Assembly: GCF_005144885.1 (NCBI RefSeq)
Contig: NZ_CP039690.1
Location: forward strand, 1-64,000
Length of the DNA stretch: 64,000 bases
Reading direction: 5' to 3'
Source: Phreatobacter stygius
Lineage (GTDB): Bacteria > Pseudomonadota > Alphaproteobacteria > Rhizobiales > Phreatobacteraceae
The notes beneath the pieces were generated by a model. It made no database searches. It was not told where the DNA came from and saw only the letters and a program-made list of their open reading frames with translations. Below, one piece after another: positions 15,014 through 24,628 of this stretch (position 1 is its first letter; each line of letters starts with the position of its first letter). Made by a program: the position numbers and the translations under genes.

Positions 15014-17887
15014 TCACGGCCTGACGACGAAATCGATACGGCGGTTCTTCGCCCGGTTCGCCGCCGAGTCGTTCGGCACCACCGGACGCGTCTGGCCGAA
15101 CCCCTGGGCCGTCAGCCGCGCCGCCGGAACACCCCGCCGGATCAGATATTTGACCACCGACAGGGCGCGCGCCTGCGACAGGTCGAGATTGCGTTCGGCC
15201 GAGCCGGTGTCGTCGGTATGGCCCTCGACAATGAAGGCAGCGGCCGGACATTGCCCGAGGCTGCGCGCGATACGGGTCAGGACGGCAAGGCTGTCCGGCC
15301 GGATGGCATCGCTGTCGGGGCGGAAAGCGACGCTGCCCGTCGTCAGGATTTCGCGGATCTGGACCGCACAGGGATTGCTCGAGGGCGCGGGCGCCAGGCC
15401 GGCCGGCGGCGCGACCGGGCCGATCAGCTCGTGGTGTGTGGCGAAACCTTCCGGCCCGGCCGGCGGCAGCTGGCCGCGGATGTCATTGGCGACCGCTTCG
15501 GACGAAGCCCGCCCGGCGACGCGCAAGGTCCGGTCGAGGATCGAAGCCCGGCCTTCGGCGAGCCGCGCGACCTGCGCCATGGCAAACAATGCAACTTGAG
15601 CGAACCCATCCGGCGCGCCGGCGGCGAGCTCCTGGCTGTCGCGCACGGCGAGCGGCGCGAAGATCCGCTCGGCCGCCTCGCGATTGGCTTGGCGCAGCGT
15701 GTTGGATGGCACGAAGCCCTGCAGCAGGACGCCGCTTTCAGTCTTCTGGACGAACCAGGGGTAAGGCGAAACCACGGGTGGCCTGATATCGACACCGGCG
15801 AGCCGGCCGCCATTCGGAAACGGCTCGGTGCGCACCGCCTGGTTGGCGGCGACAAATCCCGGCCGGTCGATCGCATCGCCTTCGATGGTGAAGGCCTGGT
15901 CCTGGTAGCGGGCGCTGCCTTGCCGGAGCCGCGCGACCTGCATCAGCGCGAAACGGCCCGCTGCCACCCAGTCCATATCGGCCGGCTGGCCCTCGGCAAC
16001 CCTGATCTTGTCGGTCACCGTGACGCCGGGCAGCGTGGCGCGGGCGGCCTCGACCAGCGCCGTCTTGTCCGCCTCGCTCGCGGCAAAACCGTCGAGCGTT
16101 ACCCCTTGCGCAGTCCTGATGATGTTGAGCAGGAACGGCCGGGCCGACAGAATGGTCGCCACCACATCGTTCTGGACGATCCTGGCGCTGCGCGGCAATC
16201 CTTGCGGACCGGACGCGGCAGCCGCCACCTCGGCCGCGCCGACCGTGTCACGCCCGGTACCGGTGATCGCGAAACTGCCGTCGGAGAGCGAGACGGCCCC
16301 GTCCTTCAGCCGCTGCAGCTGGCCGAGGCCGAACAGGGCGGCAGCGGCAAAATCGGCCGATGCGCCCTCGGCGACCCGCATGCGATCGACCACCTTGGCA
16401 TTGCTGGCAATAGAACGCGCGCGCGCAAGGACCTGATCGCGGACGCCGGTCGAAGGCACATGGCCCTCGAGCACCACATCCGCCCCGTCGAGCCGGGCTG
16501 CCCAGGTGAACGGCCGGACCGTCGGCGGCACCAGATCGATGCGTGCAACCGTCAGTCCGGTCGGCGGCTGCCTGAGCATCGCGGTGACCGCATCGAGAAC
16601 GGCGAAGGTCCCTGCCCGGCCCTGAATGGTCAGCGCCGTATCGGCAAGCAGGGCGGAAGCCGGGTCGAGCCGCGCCGCCTGGCCGGCGACGAAAGCCGCC
16701 ATGGGCTGGAACCCCTGCGGCGCGCCAAGGCCGATCTCGGCCCGATCGGCAATGGTCAATGTCGGCGCCGCCGCCCTGATCGCCGCCAGCACATCGGCGC
16801 GGACGTTCTCGTCCGGGATAAAGCCGCCAACGGCAATGGTGTCGCCCTGGCGGATGACCGAGAACCGGTAAGGCGCGATCACCGGCGCGGTGATCGTGGC
16901 GGTGGCCGAACTCAGCACCGCCGGCAGTCCGCTGCGCACGGCCCGCGTCACGGCGGCATAGGTCGCGCCATCGGGCGCCGCGCCGCGCAGCGCCAGGGCG
17001 CCGTCGCGCAGGCTGACCCGGCCCGCGCTCAGCCGGCCGAGCTGGGCCAGCGCGAAACCGGTCATCGCCTCGTAGCCCGACGGTGCGCCTTCGGCGAGCG
17101 TCATCCGGTCGGTGATCGCCACGCCGGGCAGGACCTGCCGCGCCATGGCGAGAACCGAAGCTCTGGTGGCTTCGTTCGGCACATGCCCCGACAGGGCGAG
17201 GCCCGACGGGTCGCGCTCCGCTTCGAACAGATAAGGCGTGGCGCGCGGGGGCCTGATCGTGATCTCGGCGACCGAAAATCCCGCCGGCGGCGCGCCGATC
17301 GCCTGGCTGACGGATGAAATGACTTCCGTCGTGTTTGCAGTGCCTTGCAAGGATATCTTGAGATCGGAAAGGGCGGCGCGGCCTTGCTCGAGACGGCCGA
17401 GTTCGCGCAGCAGCAAGGCCGTGGCATCGGCAAAGCCGTCAGGCGCGCCGCGGGCAAGCTCCAGCCGGTCGACCACTTCGGCGCCACCGGTGAGCCGACG
17501 TGCCTGCGCGATGATCTGGCCGCGGGACGCCTCACTTGGCACCACGCCGGTCAAGGTGATGACCTCGCCGGCCTTGTCCGCGGTCCAGAGATAGGGCTGG
17601 CGAACGGCAATGATGCTGGTCGCGTTGTCGACCAGCCGCGCGCCGGCGACCTCAGCCGCCGCGCGCGCCGCGAGCGCCTGCGCTTCCAGGCTTTCCGCCT
17701 GGCCGGTCATCCTGATATCGCGGCCGATCGCCTCGACCTTGGCCCAGTCGAACCCTTGGCGAGCCAGTTCAGCGCTGACCCGCTTGCCGACATCGGCGGT
17801 GACGGGGGCCTCGGTGAAGGCAATGGCCAGGAGGACGAGCAGCGCCAGCGGCGGCAGACCCCAGATCCATTGCTTCGGCCGAAACAT
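15014..17887 (-). CDS. Large BON-repeat protein with C-terminal OmpA domain
   Basis: 957 aa, start MFRPKQWIWGL at 17887 chosen because one membrane helix (about residues 8-25, LPPLALLVLLAIAF) follows immediately. The body is made of about six related units; each has a GHVPxE-type strand (ALSGHVPNEATRA, LEGHVPSTGVRD, LQGFVPSNTLRQ) and a later block such as AEGAPSGYEAMTGFALAQLG with RLxxGxxSLxD. These look like BON-type repeats. The C-terminus is a peptidoglycan-binding OmpA domain (VEGHTDDTGSAERN, SQARALSVVKYLI, NRRIDFVV) with the Asp and Arg that bind diaminopimelate. Likely anchored in the inner membrane and reaching the wall. The downstream neighbour is the basic-tail membrane protein. Confidence 0.82.
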   Translation of the reverse strand: MFRPKQWIWGLPPLALLVLLAIAFTEAPVTADVGKRVSAELARQGFDWAKVEAIGRDIRMTGQAESLEAQALAARAAAEVAGARLVDNATSIIAVRQPYLWTADKAGEVITLTGVVPSEASRGQIIAQARRLTGGAEVVDRLELARGAPDGFADATALLLRELGRLEQGRAALSDLKISLQGTANTTEVISSVSQAIGAPPAGFSVAEITIRPPRATPYLFEAERDPSGLALSGHVPNEATRASVLAMARQVLPGVAITDRMTLAEGAPSGYEAMTGFALAQLGRLSAGRVSLRDGALALRGAAPDGATYAAVTRAVRSGLPAVLSSATATITAPVIAPYRFSVIRQGDTIAVGGFIPDENVRADVLAAIRAAAPTLTIADRAEIGLGAPQGFQPMAAFVAGQAARLDPASALLADTALTIQGRAGTFAVLDAVTAMLRQPPTGLTVARIDLVPPTVRPFTWAARLDGADVVLEGHVPSTGVRDQVLARARSIASNAKVVDRMRVAEGASADFAAAALFGLGQLQRLKDGAVSLSDGSFAITGTGRDTVGAAEVAAAASGPQGLPRSARIVQNDVVATILSARPFLLNIIRTAQGVTLDGFAASEADKTALVEAARATLPGVTVTDKIRVAEGQPADMDWVAAGRFALMQVARLRQGSARYQDQAFTIEGDAIDRPGFVAANQAVRTEPFPNGGRLAGVDIRPPVVSPYPWFVQKTESGVLLQGFVPSNTLRQANREAAERIFAPLAVRDSQELAAGAPDGFAQVALFAMAQVARLAEGRASILDRTLRVAGRASSEAVANDIRGQLPPAGPEGFATHHELIGPVAPPAGLAPAPSSNPCAVQIREILTTGSVAFRPDSDAIRPDSLAVLTRIARSLGQCPAAAFIVEGHTDDTGSAERNLDLSQARALSVVKYLIRRGVPAARLTAQGFGQTRPVVPNDSAANRAKNRRIDFVVRP

Positions 17888-18083
17888 GTCCCAATTCCCT
17901 CTCCGCCGGATCGCGTCGCCGCGCGACATGGCGAGACCTGCGGGCGCGCAGTGTCTGCGACGCCACCCTCTGACCGCAACCCCCAGCGGCGACCGGCCAC
18001 AGGTTTCGTCGCTTCTGTCCGGACCGGCGTCGCCGGTCGGAGCCATGCTGCGACTGTTGCGGCTGCGAGACGCTGCTTCAAGG

Positions 18084-18116
18084 CAAAAAGAAACCCCGGC
18101 GGTTGCCCGCCGGGGT
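18084..18116 (-). terminator. Intrinsic terminator of porin 1
   Basis: 10 bp stem (ACCCCGGCGG at 18093-18102 with 18107-18116) and a T-rich tail opposite 18085-18092, read on the minus strand 28 bp beyond the porin stop. The same element follows porin 2. Confidence 0.85.
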
Positions 18117-19636
18117 CCTTTAACTCAGGATCTGAGGATCAGATCAGAAGTTGCGCTGAACGCGGAAGGTACCAACCCAGGCACCTTCCTGGCCGCGCGC
18201 CACGCCGCCGCCGGTGATGGCCGGAACGCCACCAGCCTGCGTGCGGGCATTGATGTTGTGATAGACAACTTCAAGGCCGAGGTCGAGGTTACGAACCGGC
18301 GACCAGATCGTGTTGACGCCGACGTTCCAGTACTTGATGTCCGAGAGACCAACACCGGCAGCCGGCTGGTTGATGTCGGAATAAGCACCGAAGATCGACG
18401 AACGCAGAGCCGGGGTCCAGAAGTGACGGAAGCCGGCGGCAACCGACCAGGCCTTGGTGGTCTGGATCGAGGCATTGCCGACGACCGGAACACCACCGAG
18501 GTTGTTGGCGACGACGGCGTCACGCAGGTTGCTGTTCAGAGCATTCACGCCAGCGAGGTTGCCCGCACCGGAGATCGTGCCGCGGTCACCACCCTGGTTG
18601 GCCGTGCCGAAAGCGTAGTCGAGAGCGCCGTCGGCATAGACTGCCTGCAACCACAACACGTCGCCACGGGCGAGCATGTCGAGGTTCAGACGCAGACCGG
18701 CACCAACAGCCCAGCCGAACTTGTCGCCAGCGGCGTTGGTCGGACCACCGAAGTTCAGGCCAGTCGCCGTGGTCACCACGGCAGCGTTATAGCCATAATC
18801 GGTCAGCTGGTGCAGGGCACCCATGATCTGAGCCGAACCCCAGGCCTGATCGACGCGCAGGTTGGCGACGATGTCCGGGAGCTTCTGGGGGCCGTAGGTC
18901 ATGCCGTAGACGCCCGAGAGCGGACGCGCCAGGCCAACCGTGTTGACGCCGACAGTGCCGTCGAGCCAGGTATCGCTGTTCGAGTAGCGGCGATACATGC
19001 TGTCTTCCAACGACACCGTCGCCGAGAAGCCCGAACCGAACGAGGCGGTATAGGCCAGCACGGTGGTCGAGCGCGCGGTCGCGGCGAAGTTGCCGGAGAG
19101 CTGCACGTCGCCCTGGTAGAAGTTGAAGAACGAGGCCGAGAAGCCGAAGGTGAAGCCAGCGAACTGGATGAAGGCACGCTCGACGTTGATGGCGGAAGCA
19201 CGCGGCGACTGATGCACGCCTGAGTTGACCAGGCCCTGCGAAGAGAAGGCGCCGCCGTACTGACCGCGATAGGCCGAGAACTGGCCGAAAGCGCGGAGCA
19301 GGCCGTATTCGGTGTTCGAACGGGCGTCGACGTTCAGCGTCAGACGCACCGAGGTGCCGTAGAGCGAGTCGAAGTACGAGGTGCCGAGAACCTGCTGGCC
19401 GGGGACAGCGGTGCTGCCGTTAGAGCGGCTGCCCGGAGTGGTGTTGACGCCGTAGTCGACACGCACGAAGCCGCCGATACGCAGGCAGGTGTCGGTGCCC
19501 GGGATGAAGAAGAAGCCCGCGCCGTAGGTGTCGCAGATGCGCACGTACTCAGCGGGGGCCGCCTTGCCCGGAAGATCGGCAGCCTGAGCGCCGGCGATGG
19601 CAACGAAGCCCGCCGCGGTGCCGAGAAGAAGGCTCT
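18084..19636 (-). repeat. Inverted duplication, left copy (porin 1 with terminator)
   Basis: About 1.55 kb that matches 24839-26400 in opposite orientation, from the sixth codon of the porin (AGAGCC) through the stop, the 3' flank and the terminator. Long stretches match including silent positions; loops differ. Confidence 0.88.
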
Positions 19637-19649
19637 TGACCGTCTTCAT
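18144..19649 (-). CDS. Outer-membrane porin (Porin_2 family), copy 1
   Basis: 501 aa starting MKTVKSLLLGTAAGF with a classic signal peptide cleaved after AGAQA (residue 23). The mature N-terminus ADLPGKAAPAEYVRIC, the cysteine-containing CDTYGAGFFFIPGTDTC loop and the CLRIGGFVRVDY strand are hallmarks of the alphaproteobacterial general porins (PF02530); the C-terminus ends in FRVQRNF with the terminal Phe needed for barrel assembly. A trimeric diffusion channel is expected. A good Shine-Dalgarno (GGAGG) precedes the ATG and a strong terminator follows. It has a nearly identical inverted copy at 24.8-26.3 kb; this copy is the complete one. Confidence 0.95.
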   Translation of the reverse strand: MKTVKSLLLGTAAGFVAIAGAQAADLPGKAAPAEYVRICDTYGAGFFFIPGTDTCLRIGGFVRVDYGVNTTPGSRSNGSTAVPGQQVLGTSYFDSLYGTSVRLTLNVDARSNTEYGLLRAFGQFSAYRGQYGGAFSSQGLVNSGVHQSPRASAINVERAFIQFAGFTFGFSASFFNFYQGDVQLSGNFAATARSTTVLAYTASFGSGFSATVSLEDSMYRRYSNSDTWLDGTVGVNTVGLARPLSGVYGMTYGPQKLPDIVANLRVDQAWGSAQIMGALHQLTDYGYNAAVVTTATGLNFGGPTNAAGDKFGWAVGAGLRLNLDMLARGDVLWLQAVYADGALDYAFGTANQGGDRGTISGAGNLAGVNALNSNLRDAVVANNLGGVPVVGNASIQTTKAWSVAAGFRHFWTPALRSSIFGAYSDINQPAAGVGLSDIKYWNVGVNTIWSPVRNLDLGLEVVYHNINARTQAGGVPAITGGGVARGQEGAWVGTFRVQRNF

Positions 19650-20342
19650 GTTGTAGACCTCCAAAGTTTCTCCTGAAAGGGAGCTGGGGTTCGTTGATCT
19701 TGCCGGTATCCCGACGAGCCTTCGGCCCTTAATTCCCCGCGAGCCGACTTTCTTGTCTTCGGGGGTTACGAACCTTCGAACCCAAGAAAGGCGGTGCGAC
19801 CGGGGTGCCCCCCTTCGTCGCAGGGTCACCATTGCCGATGGCATCGCGCCAATCAACGGAAACAACAGTCCGCACAGCCTCTGGAGGTGGCTTTGCCCGG
19901 AACTGTTGCAAGAAGGCCACGCCGCCGTTAACCGGCCAGAAAGCCCGCATCGGCACCGCAAGCCCTTAAAGAGATAGATCAATTTCGGCAGCCCGGGCGA
20001 CAGCCGCCATTAACCAATAGGGCGCGGAGCGGCTCTGCGCCCACCCGGCGCCAAGGCCCGGCGGCGGTCCGCGCGCCGCTTGCGGAGAGAGAGCTGGACT
20101 CGGGCGAATCCGGAGCCGAACGGCGGCAATTTTGCGCATTTCACGCCTCCCACCGGCCATTCCGGTGGATTTGCCGTCTTTCGGATCGATCTGGCGGCTT
20201 TGGCATCGGGCCGCGCGGGAATCACCCGGCACGGGCCCAGGCGCGAATCTCACAAGCCTGGATCTCGGCGAACGCCGGATTCGCCCCATCAGCAGATTCG
20301 GGTGCCGAGTCGATATGGCGGCCCGATCCGGCGCTTGGGGTG
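19650..20342. other. Gene-free region upstream of porin 1
   Basis: 693 bp between the porin start and the ABC ATPase stop. It must hold the porin promoter and 5' leader. I see no credible gene, tRNA or repeat; the open frames here have no ribosome site or family resemblance. Confidence 0.6.
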
Positions 20343-21122
20343 TCAGATCGCCGCCCCGTCGATGACGAGATCCCCCTCGAGCGCGGCGCGCACGGCAAGT
20401 GCCGTGTTCTGCAGGCTGTGATCCTGGCGCCGGCGCGGATGCGGCAGGTCGATGCCATGCACGCCGGCAATGCGGCCCGGCGAGCCGGCGAGCACCACGA
20501 TGCGATCAGCGAGATAGGTCGCTTCGTCGATATCATGGGTGACGAACAGCACGGTTTTGCCGGTCGTCTGCCTGACCCGGGTCAACTCGTCCTGCAATCC
20601 CTCGCGGGTGATCGCATCGAGCGCCGAAAACGGCTCGTCCATCAGCAGGACTTCGGGATCGACGGCGAGCGCGCGGGCCAGTGCGACGCGCTGGCGCTGT
20701 CCGCCCGAAAGCTGGTGCGGCCAGCGTTCGGCGAATTCGGCGAGACCGACGACGGCAAGCGCATCGGCCGCCTTGTTGCGCCTTTCGCTCCGTCCGAGGC
20801 CGGTTTTTTCGAGCCCGAAGGCGGCATTGTCGATGACCCGGCGCCAAGGCAGCAGCCGGGCATCCTGAAACACGAAAGCGAGCGCCCGCCGGCCAGGCGC
20901 CGGTTGCGCGACCTCGACTGCGCCGGCGGTCGGCCGCGCCAGATCCATCAGCACGCGGAGCAGGGTCGATTTGCCGACCCCGGACGGTCCGACGATCGCC
21001 AGGAATTCACCGCGCCGGACCGTCAGGTCCAGGCCGGACAAGACTTCGGTGCGCTGGCCGTCGCGCTCGAAGGCGAGCGACAGGCCCTTAATGTCGATCA
21101 CGCCCTCCATCGGAGCAACCAT
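20343..21122 (-). CDS. ABC transporter ATP-binding protein (SsuB/TauB/NrtD type)
   Basis: 259 aa with Walker A (GPSGVGKSTLLR), Q-loop (FVFQDARLLPWR), signature LSGGQRQRVALARAL, Walker B LLMDEPFSALD and H-loop VTHDIDEA. The ARLLPWR text after the Q-loop is typical of the nitrate/sulfonate/taurine import family. It energises uptake with the permease and binding protein encoded just upstream. The start (ATG 21122, or ATG 21110) overlaps the permease 3' end, indicating translational coupling. Substrate not determinable. Confidence 0.92.
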   Translation of the reverse strand: MVAPMEGVIDIKGLSLAFERDGQRTEVLSGLDLTVRRGEFLAIVGPSGVGKSTLLRVLMDLARPTAGAVEVAQPAPGRRALAFVFQDARLLPWRRVIDNAAFGLEKTGLGRSERRNKAADALAVVGLAEFAERWPHQLSGGQRQRVALARALAVDPEVLLMDEPFSALDAITREGLQDELTRVRQTTGKTVLFVTHDIDEATYLADRIVVLAGSPGRIAGVHGIDLPHPRRRQDHSLQNTALAVRAALEGDLVIDGAAI

Positions 21123-21847
21123 CCCTGCAGGGCCACGAAGGCAGTGTCGAGCAGGCCGTAAAGCCCGGCCATGGTCAGCATATAGACCACCACGATATCG
21201 GTCGCGAGCAGGCTGGACGCCTGCATCATGCGCTGGCCGAGGCCGGCCACGCCGAAGATTTCGGCGGCGACCACCGCCATCCAGGCCTGGCCGATGGCGG
21301 TGCGCAGGCCGACCAGGATGCCCGGGGTCGCGGCCGGCAGCAGAACCTTGATCAGCCGTTCCGGTCCGGAGCGGAAGCCGAAGGCATCGGCCACCTCGAT
21401 CAGGTCGCGATCGACATGGCGAACCGCGCCATGAGCGGCAAAATAGACGATCCAGAACACACCGATGGCGATGATGAACACCGCCGCCGAGGGCGCGACG
21501 CCGAACCAGATGATCGCGAACGGCACCCAGGCCAGACCCGGGATCGGCCGGAGCAGGCGCACCACCCAGGAGGTCAGGCTCTCCATTGGCCGATACATGC
21601 CGGTGACCACGCCGAGCCCGACGCCGAGCGCCGAACCGGTGACCAGCCCGGTGGTGTAGTGGCCGAGGCTGCTGCGGATGGCTTCGAGCCAGGCCCCCGA
21701 CGCGAGTTCACGCCAGAACGCCGCCGGCAGCACGCTGGGGGGCGGCAGGAAGGCGGCATTGACCAGGCCAAGCTGCGGCACGGCCTCCCAAAGGCCGAGG
21801 AATGCGGCGAGGCCCGCCAGCGGCAGGAGCAAATTCAACGGCTTCAC
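21098..21847 (-). CDS. ABC transporter permease (SsuC/TauC type)
   Basis: 249 aa with about six membrane segments and the EAA-type cytoplasmic loop (EVADAFGFRSGPERLIKVLLP...GLRTAIGQAWMAVVAAE), as in BPD_transp_1 permeases of the sulfonate/nitrate/taurine group. It lies between the binding protein and the ATPase genes in one operon: 4 bp after the former, overlapping the latter by 25 bp. It forms the inner-membrane channel of the importer. Confidence 0.92.
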   Translation of the reverse strand: MKPLNLLLPLAGLAAFLGLWEAVPQLGLVNAAFLPPPSVLPAAFWRELASGAWLEAIRSSLGHYTTGLVTGSALGVGLGVVTGMYRPMESLTSWVVRLLRPIPGLAWVPFAIIWFGVAPSAAVFIIAIGVFWIVYFAAHGAVRHVDRDLIEVADAFGFRSGPERLIKVLLPAATPGILVGLRTAIGQAWMAVVAAEIFGVAGLGQRMMQASSLLATDIVVVYMLTMAGLYGLLDTAFVALQGWLLRWRA

Positions 21848-21851
21848 GGCG

Positions 21852-22877
21852 TCACTGGCTGGCGGCGGCGTGTTCGAAAAAGCGCGTCTCGAACAGTCCG
21901 TCGAGCGGCAGTTCGCGGTCGAGCGAGCCGAGCTTCACCTGGTAGCGCTGCAGCGCCGCGGTGGCTTCGATGATGCTGCGCGGATCGGCGGTGAATTTCG
22001 ACGCCGGCGACACCAGCGCCTTGGCAATGGTGGCAACATCGACAATGCCCTTGCCCAGCGCCTGCTCGACATGCGGGGCGACGCGGGCCGGATCGCTCTT
22101 GATCAGGGCGACGGCCTTGACCACACCGGTGACCAGCGCCTGGACCTTGTCCGGGTGGCGCTGCAGGAACGCCGCCGTCACCGCGACCACCGTGCCCGGC
22201 TGGTTCGGGAACATCTCGCCGCCCAGTGCGACGATCTTGATGCCGGGATCGCGCTGCGTGACGATGGTCACCGCCGGCTCGCGAATGGTCGCGCCCTCGA
22301 CCGCGCCGACCAGAACCGCCTGCTGGGTGGCATCAATGCCCATCGGCACGACCGTGGCATCGGCCTTGTCGGTCCTGGTCACCTCCCAGAGCCAGTGCTG
22401 CAATGTCGTATTGGGAACCGAGCCGGCCGGCTGCGTGGCCATGCGCGCGGCCTGGCCGGTGGCGGCGCGATAGCGTTTGAACGCCTCGGCCGGCGCGACG
22501 CCGGCCTCGAAGAAGCGGGCGAGCTTGGGCGTCACCACCGCGGTCATCTCCTCGACCGCCGTCGTCGACACCACCTTGATGTCGATGCCGCGGGTGCGCG
22601 CGACGCCAAGCGGCGCGACCCCGGCGACATAGATGTCGATGGTGCCGGAGGCGAGCGCCTGGATCATGTTCGGGCCCGACTCGAAGGTCGTGTAGCTGGT
22701 GTTGAGCCCGGCCTCCTTCAGCCAGCCCTGGCGGTCGGCCACGAAGACCGGCGCCGCCGCCAGGATCGGAATGACGCCGATCCGGGCCGCGACCGGAGCC
22801 GCGCCTTGCGCGCCGGAGCGGGTTGCGAAGGTCACCACCATGGGCGCGGCGAGGACGAGACGGCGGGACAGCGACAT
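21852..22877 (-). CDS. ABC transporter substrate-binding protein (NMT1/SsuA-like)
   Basis: About 341 aa, start MSLSRRLVLAAPMVVTFATR at 22877, with a signal peptide that carries twin arginines (SRRLVLA), so Tat export is possible. RIGVIPILAAAPVFVADRQGW and ALASGTIDIYVAGVAPLGVA are typical for the periplasmic NMT1/THI5/SsuA family that binds sulfonates, nitrate, pyrimidine precursors or similar small organics. First gene of a three-gene operon. The AT-rich 186 bp upstream up to the Lrp gene probably holds the promoter. Ligand unknown. Confidence 0.88.
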   Translation of the reverse strand: MSLSRRLVLAAPMVVTFATRSGAQGAAPVAARIGVIPILAAAPVFVADRQGWLKEAGLNTSYTTFESGPNMIQALASGTIDIYVAGVAPLGVARTRGIDIKVVSTTAVEEMTAVVTPKLARFFEAGVAPAEAFKRYRAATGQAARMATQPAGSVPNTTLQHWLWEVTRTDKADATVVPMGIDATQQAVLVGAVEGATIREPAVTIVTQRDPGIKIVALGGEMFPNQPGTVVAVTAAFLQRHPDKVQALVTGVVKAVALIKSDPARVAPHVEQALGKGIVDVATIAKALVSPASKFTADPRSIIEATAALQRYQVKLGSLDRELPLDGLFETRFFEHAAASQ

Positions 22878-23063
22878 GGTCAATCCATTTGATGGCAGGC
22901 GGCGCGAGGCGGTCATTTCAAGTCAGATAGAATGATATGGTTTCGGATCGCAAGACGGTCGGCATGGGCAGATATTTCATTCTCGAAAATGGCTTGATGA
23001 CGACAATAAAATGCTCTTCAGCGCCGATTCACTGGAATGAACCTGCGACGCCGCTGCCACGCC

Positions 23064-23531
23064 TCAAGGCTTCGGCAAGGCCGGCACCTGATAGGCGGTG
23101 GTCGACTTGATGCGCTCCATCGCGAAACGCGACGTGACGTTCTTCAGCGGGATCGTCTCGATCAGCCGCTTGTAGAAGGCGTCATAGGCGGCCATGTCGG
23201 TCACCACCACGCGCAGCATATAGTCGACGTCTCCGGCCATCCGGTAGAATTCCATCACCTCGGGAAGCGCCGAAACCGTCTCGGCGAACTTGCCGAGCCA
23301 TTCCCGCGAATGGTCCGACGTCTCGATGGAAACGAAAACCGTCAGGCCGAGACCGAGCTTTTCCGGCGAGACCAGCGCGACACGGCGGACGATGAAACCA
23401 TTCGTCTCGAGCTTCTGAATCCGCTTCCAGCACGGCGTCTGCGACAGGTGAACCCGCTCGGCGAGTTCGGCGATCGAGATCGTGGCGTCATCCTGAAGAA
23501 TCGTCAGGATCTTGCGGTCAATGGCATCCAT
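23064..23531 (-). CDS. Lrp/AsnC-family transcriptional regulator
   Basis: 155 aa starting MDAIDRKILTILQDDATISI. The N-terminal helix-turn-helix (LAERVHLSQTPCWKRIQKLE) is followed by the RAM effector domain (FYRMAGDVDYMLRVVVTDMAAYDAFY), complete for the family. Such proteins sense amino acids or related metabolites as octamers. It is upstream of and codirectional with the ABC operon, with its own AT-rich region upstream (23570-23640). It may control the ABC operon, but this is inference from position. Confidence 0.92.
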   Translation of the reverse strand: MDAIDRKILTILQDDATISIAELAERVHLSQTPCWKRIQKLETNGFIVRRVALVSPEKLGLGLTVFVSIETSDHSREWLGKFAETVSALPEVMEFYRMAGDVDYMLRVVVTDMAAYDAFYKRLIETIPLKNVTSRFAMERIKSTTAYQVPALPKP

Positions 23532-23726
23532 TCTCTGCTTAGCCCCGAATGTGACATGGCGTTTCACCAAACTGGGCTTATGAGAAAATAATTTCTGATA
23601 GGCTCAGATTTCATCCGGATATGAGAATATTTATTCTGTTTTGGCAAGAGCGCAGATGCTGGCGCGGCGCCGTGGCGGCGCCTGTTCCGCTGAGGCGGTC
23701 GACCCGTTGACCGCTTCGGTCAGGGC

Positions 23727-23759
23727 AAAAAACAAAAGGCCGGCGCGAGGCCGGCCTTT
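23727..23759 (-). terminator. Intrinsic terminator of the coiled-coil gene
   Basis: 9 bp stem AAAGGCCGG (23735-23743) pairing with 23751-23759, with a T-rich run on the minus strand opposite 23727-23737. It ends transcription from the gene at 23827-24183. Confidence 0.82.
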
Positions 23760-23826
23760 CCAAACTGATCAGATCGCCTTCGATCCCACCGACGGCTTCG
23801 TCGGCGGTCATCGGGCTTGAGAAGAC

Positions 23827-24183
23827 TTAGCGACGCGATCCGCGCTGGGCGCGCTGCGTGGCGTAAAGCACGGCCTCGCGCAGCATGGCTTTCGGCCGGT
23901 CGGCCTCGCGCTGGGCCTGGCGCTCGGCCTCGAGAATACGCTCGGCTTCTTCGCGTTCGGCCCGTTCGGCGGCCTCCTGCGCGGCCTTGGCGGCGCGCTC
24001 GGCTTCGCGCGCGGCCTCGCGGGCCTCGCGCGCTTCGACCACGGCGCGGCGGGCTGCCTCGCGCTTGATGGTCTCCGGATGATCCGGCCCCGGGCGCGAA
24101 CGGAATTTTTCCAGAAGGCTCTGCTTGGCCTTCTCGGCGGTTTCGCGACGTCCGGTAAAAGTGGTCTGCTGGTGGATCGACAA
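23827..24183 (-). CDS. Small charged coiled-coil protein (DUF6481-like)
   Basis: 118 aa: MSIHQQTTFTGRRETAEKAK followed by a long Ala/Glu/Arg helix (AREAREAAREAERAAKAAQE) and a conserved-looking C-terminus MLREAVLYATQRAQRG. It resembles small uncharacterised rhizobial proteins I know as DUF6481, by memory only. The start is TTG at 24183; no ATG lies in frame before the conserved part. No signal peptide or membrane segment. A terminator follows. Function unknown. Confidence 0.72.
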   Translation of the reverse strand: MSIHQQTTFTGRRETAEKAKQSLLEKFRSRPGPDHPETIKREAARRAVVEAREAREAAREAERAAKAAQEAAERAEREEAERILEAERQAQREADRPKAMLREAVLYATQRAQRGSRR

Positions 24184-24535
24184 AGGTTAGCCTTGGTTCG
24201 TGCTGGGTGGGACTTATTTAGGAATTCACTGGCTTCATCGCCATGGCAATCGCGCATTTCCGATAAAGATAATGCGATTTGCCGTGACAGCTTGGGGATT
24301 CGCTTTGGCGGCCGGAATCGGGCCGTTGCGCCGAGGCTGCTTCACATCGCTTATCTTGAATGGCGATCCGCTCCGGCAGTCCATCGAACCTCTGCGCATG
24401 ATTTGCACCGGTTCAACGCGTGGCACTGTCAAATGGTTCCCGCCAAAAGCGCGCTAGATCGAGCAGGGGCGCTCTTGTCACTGATCTTGCAACCGGCCTC
24501 ACATCTCCAGATTATCGTCTGCATTACCTAAAGTC
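24184..24535. other. Gene-free stretch between coiled-coil gene and tRNA-Ser
   Basis: 352 bp, more AT-rich than its surroundings. I see no credible gene or RNA. It includes the upstream region of the coiled-coil gene and the trailer of the tRNA. Confidence 0.55.
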
Positions 24536-24628
24536 TGGCGGAGACGGAGGGATTCGAACCCTCGGTACACCTTTTGAGCGTACACTCGTTTAGCAAACGA
24601 GCGCCTTCAGCCTCTCGGCCACGTCTCC
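24536..24628 (-). tRNA. tRNA-Ser (anticodon GCT)
   Basis: 93 nt class II tRNA on the minus strand with encoded CCA. Acceptor GGAGACG pairs with CGTCTCC, the anticodon arm is CTCGT-TTGCTAA-ACGAG with anticodon GCT, a long variable arm follows, and the T arm has GGGTTCGAATCCC. Reads AGC/AGU serine codons. Confidence 0.95.

Noticed and set aside
20343-22877. Assigning the ABC importer to sulfonate, taurine or nitrate
   Set aside because: The binding protein belongs to a broad family and no metabolic gene (ssuD, tauD, nasA) is adjacent.
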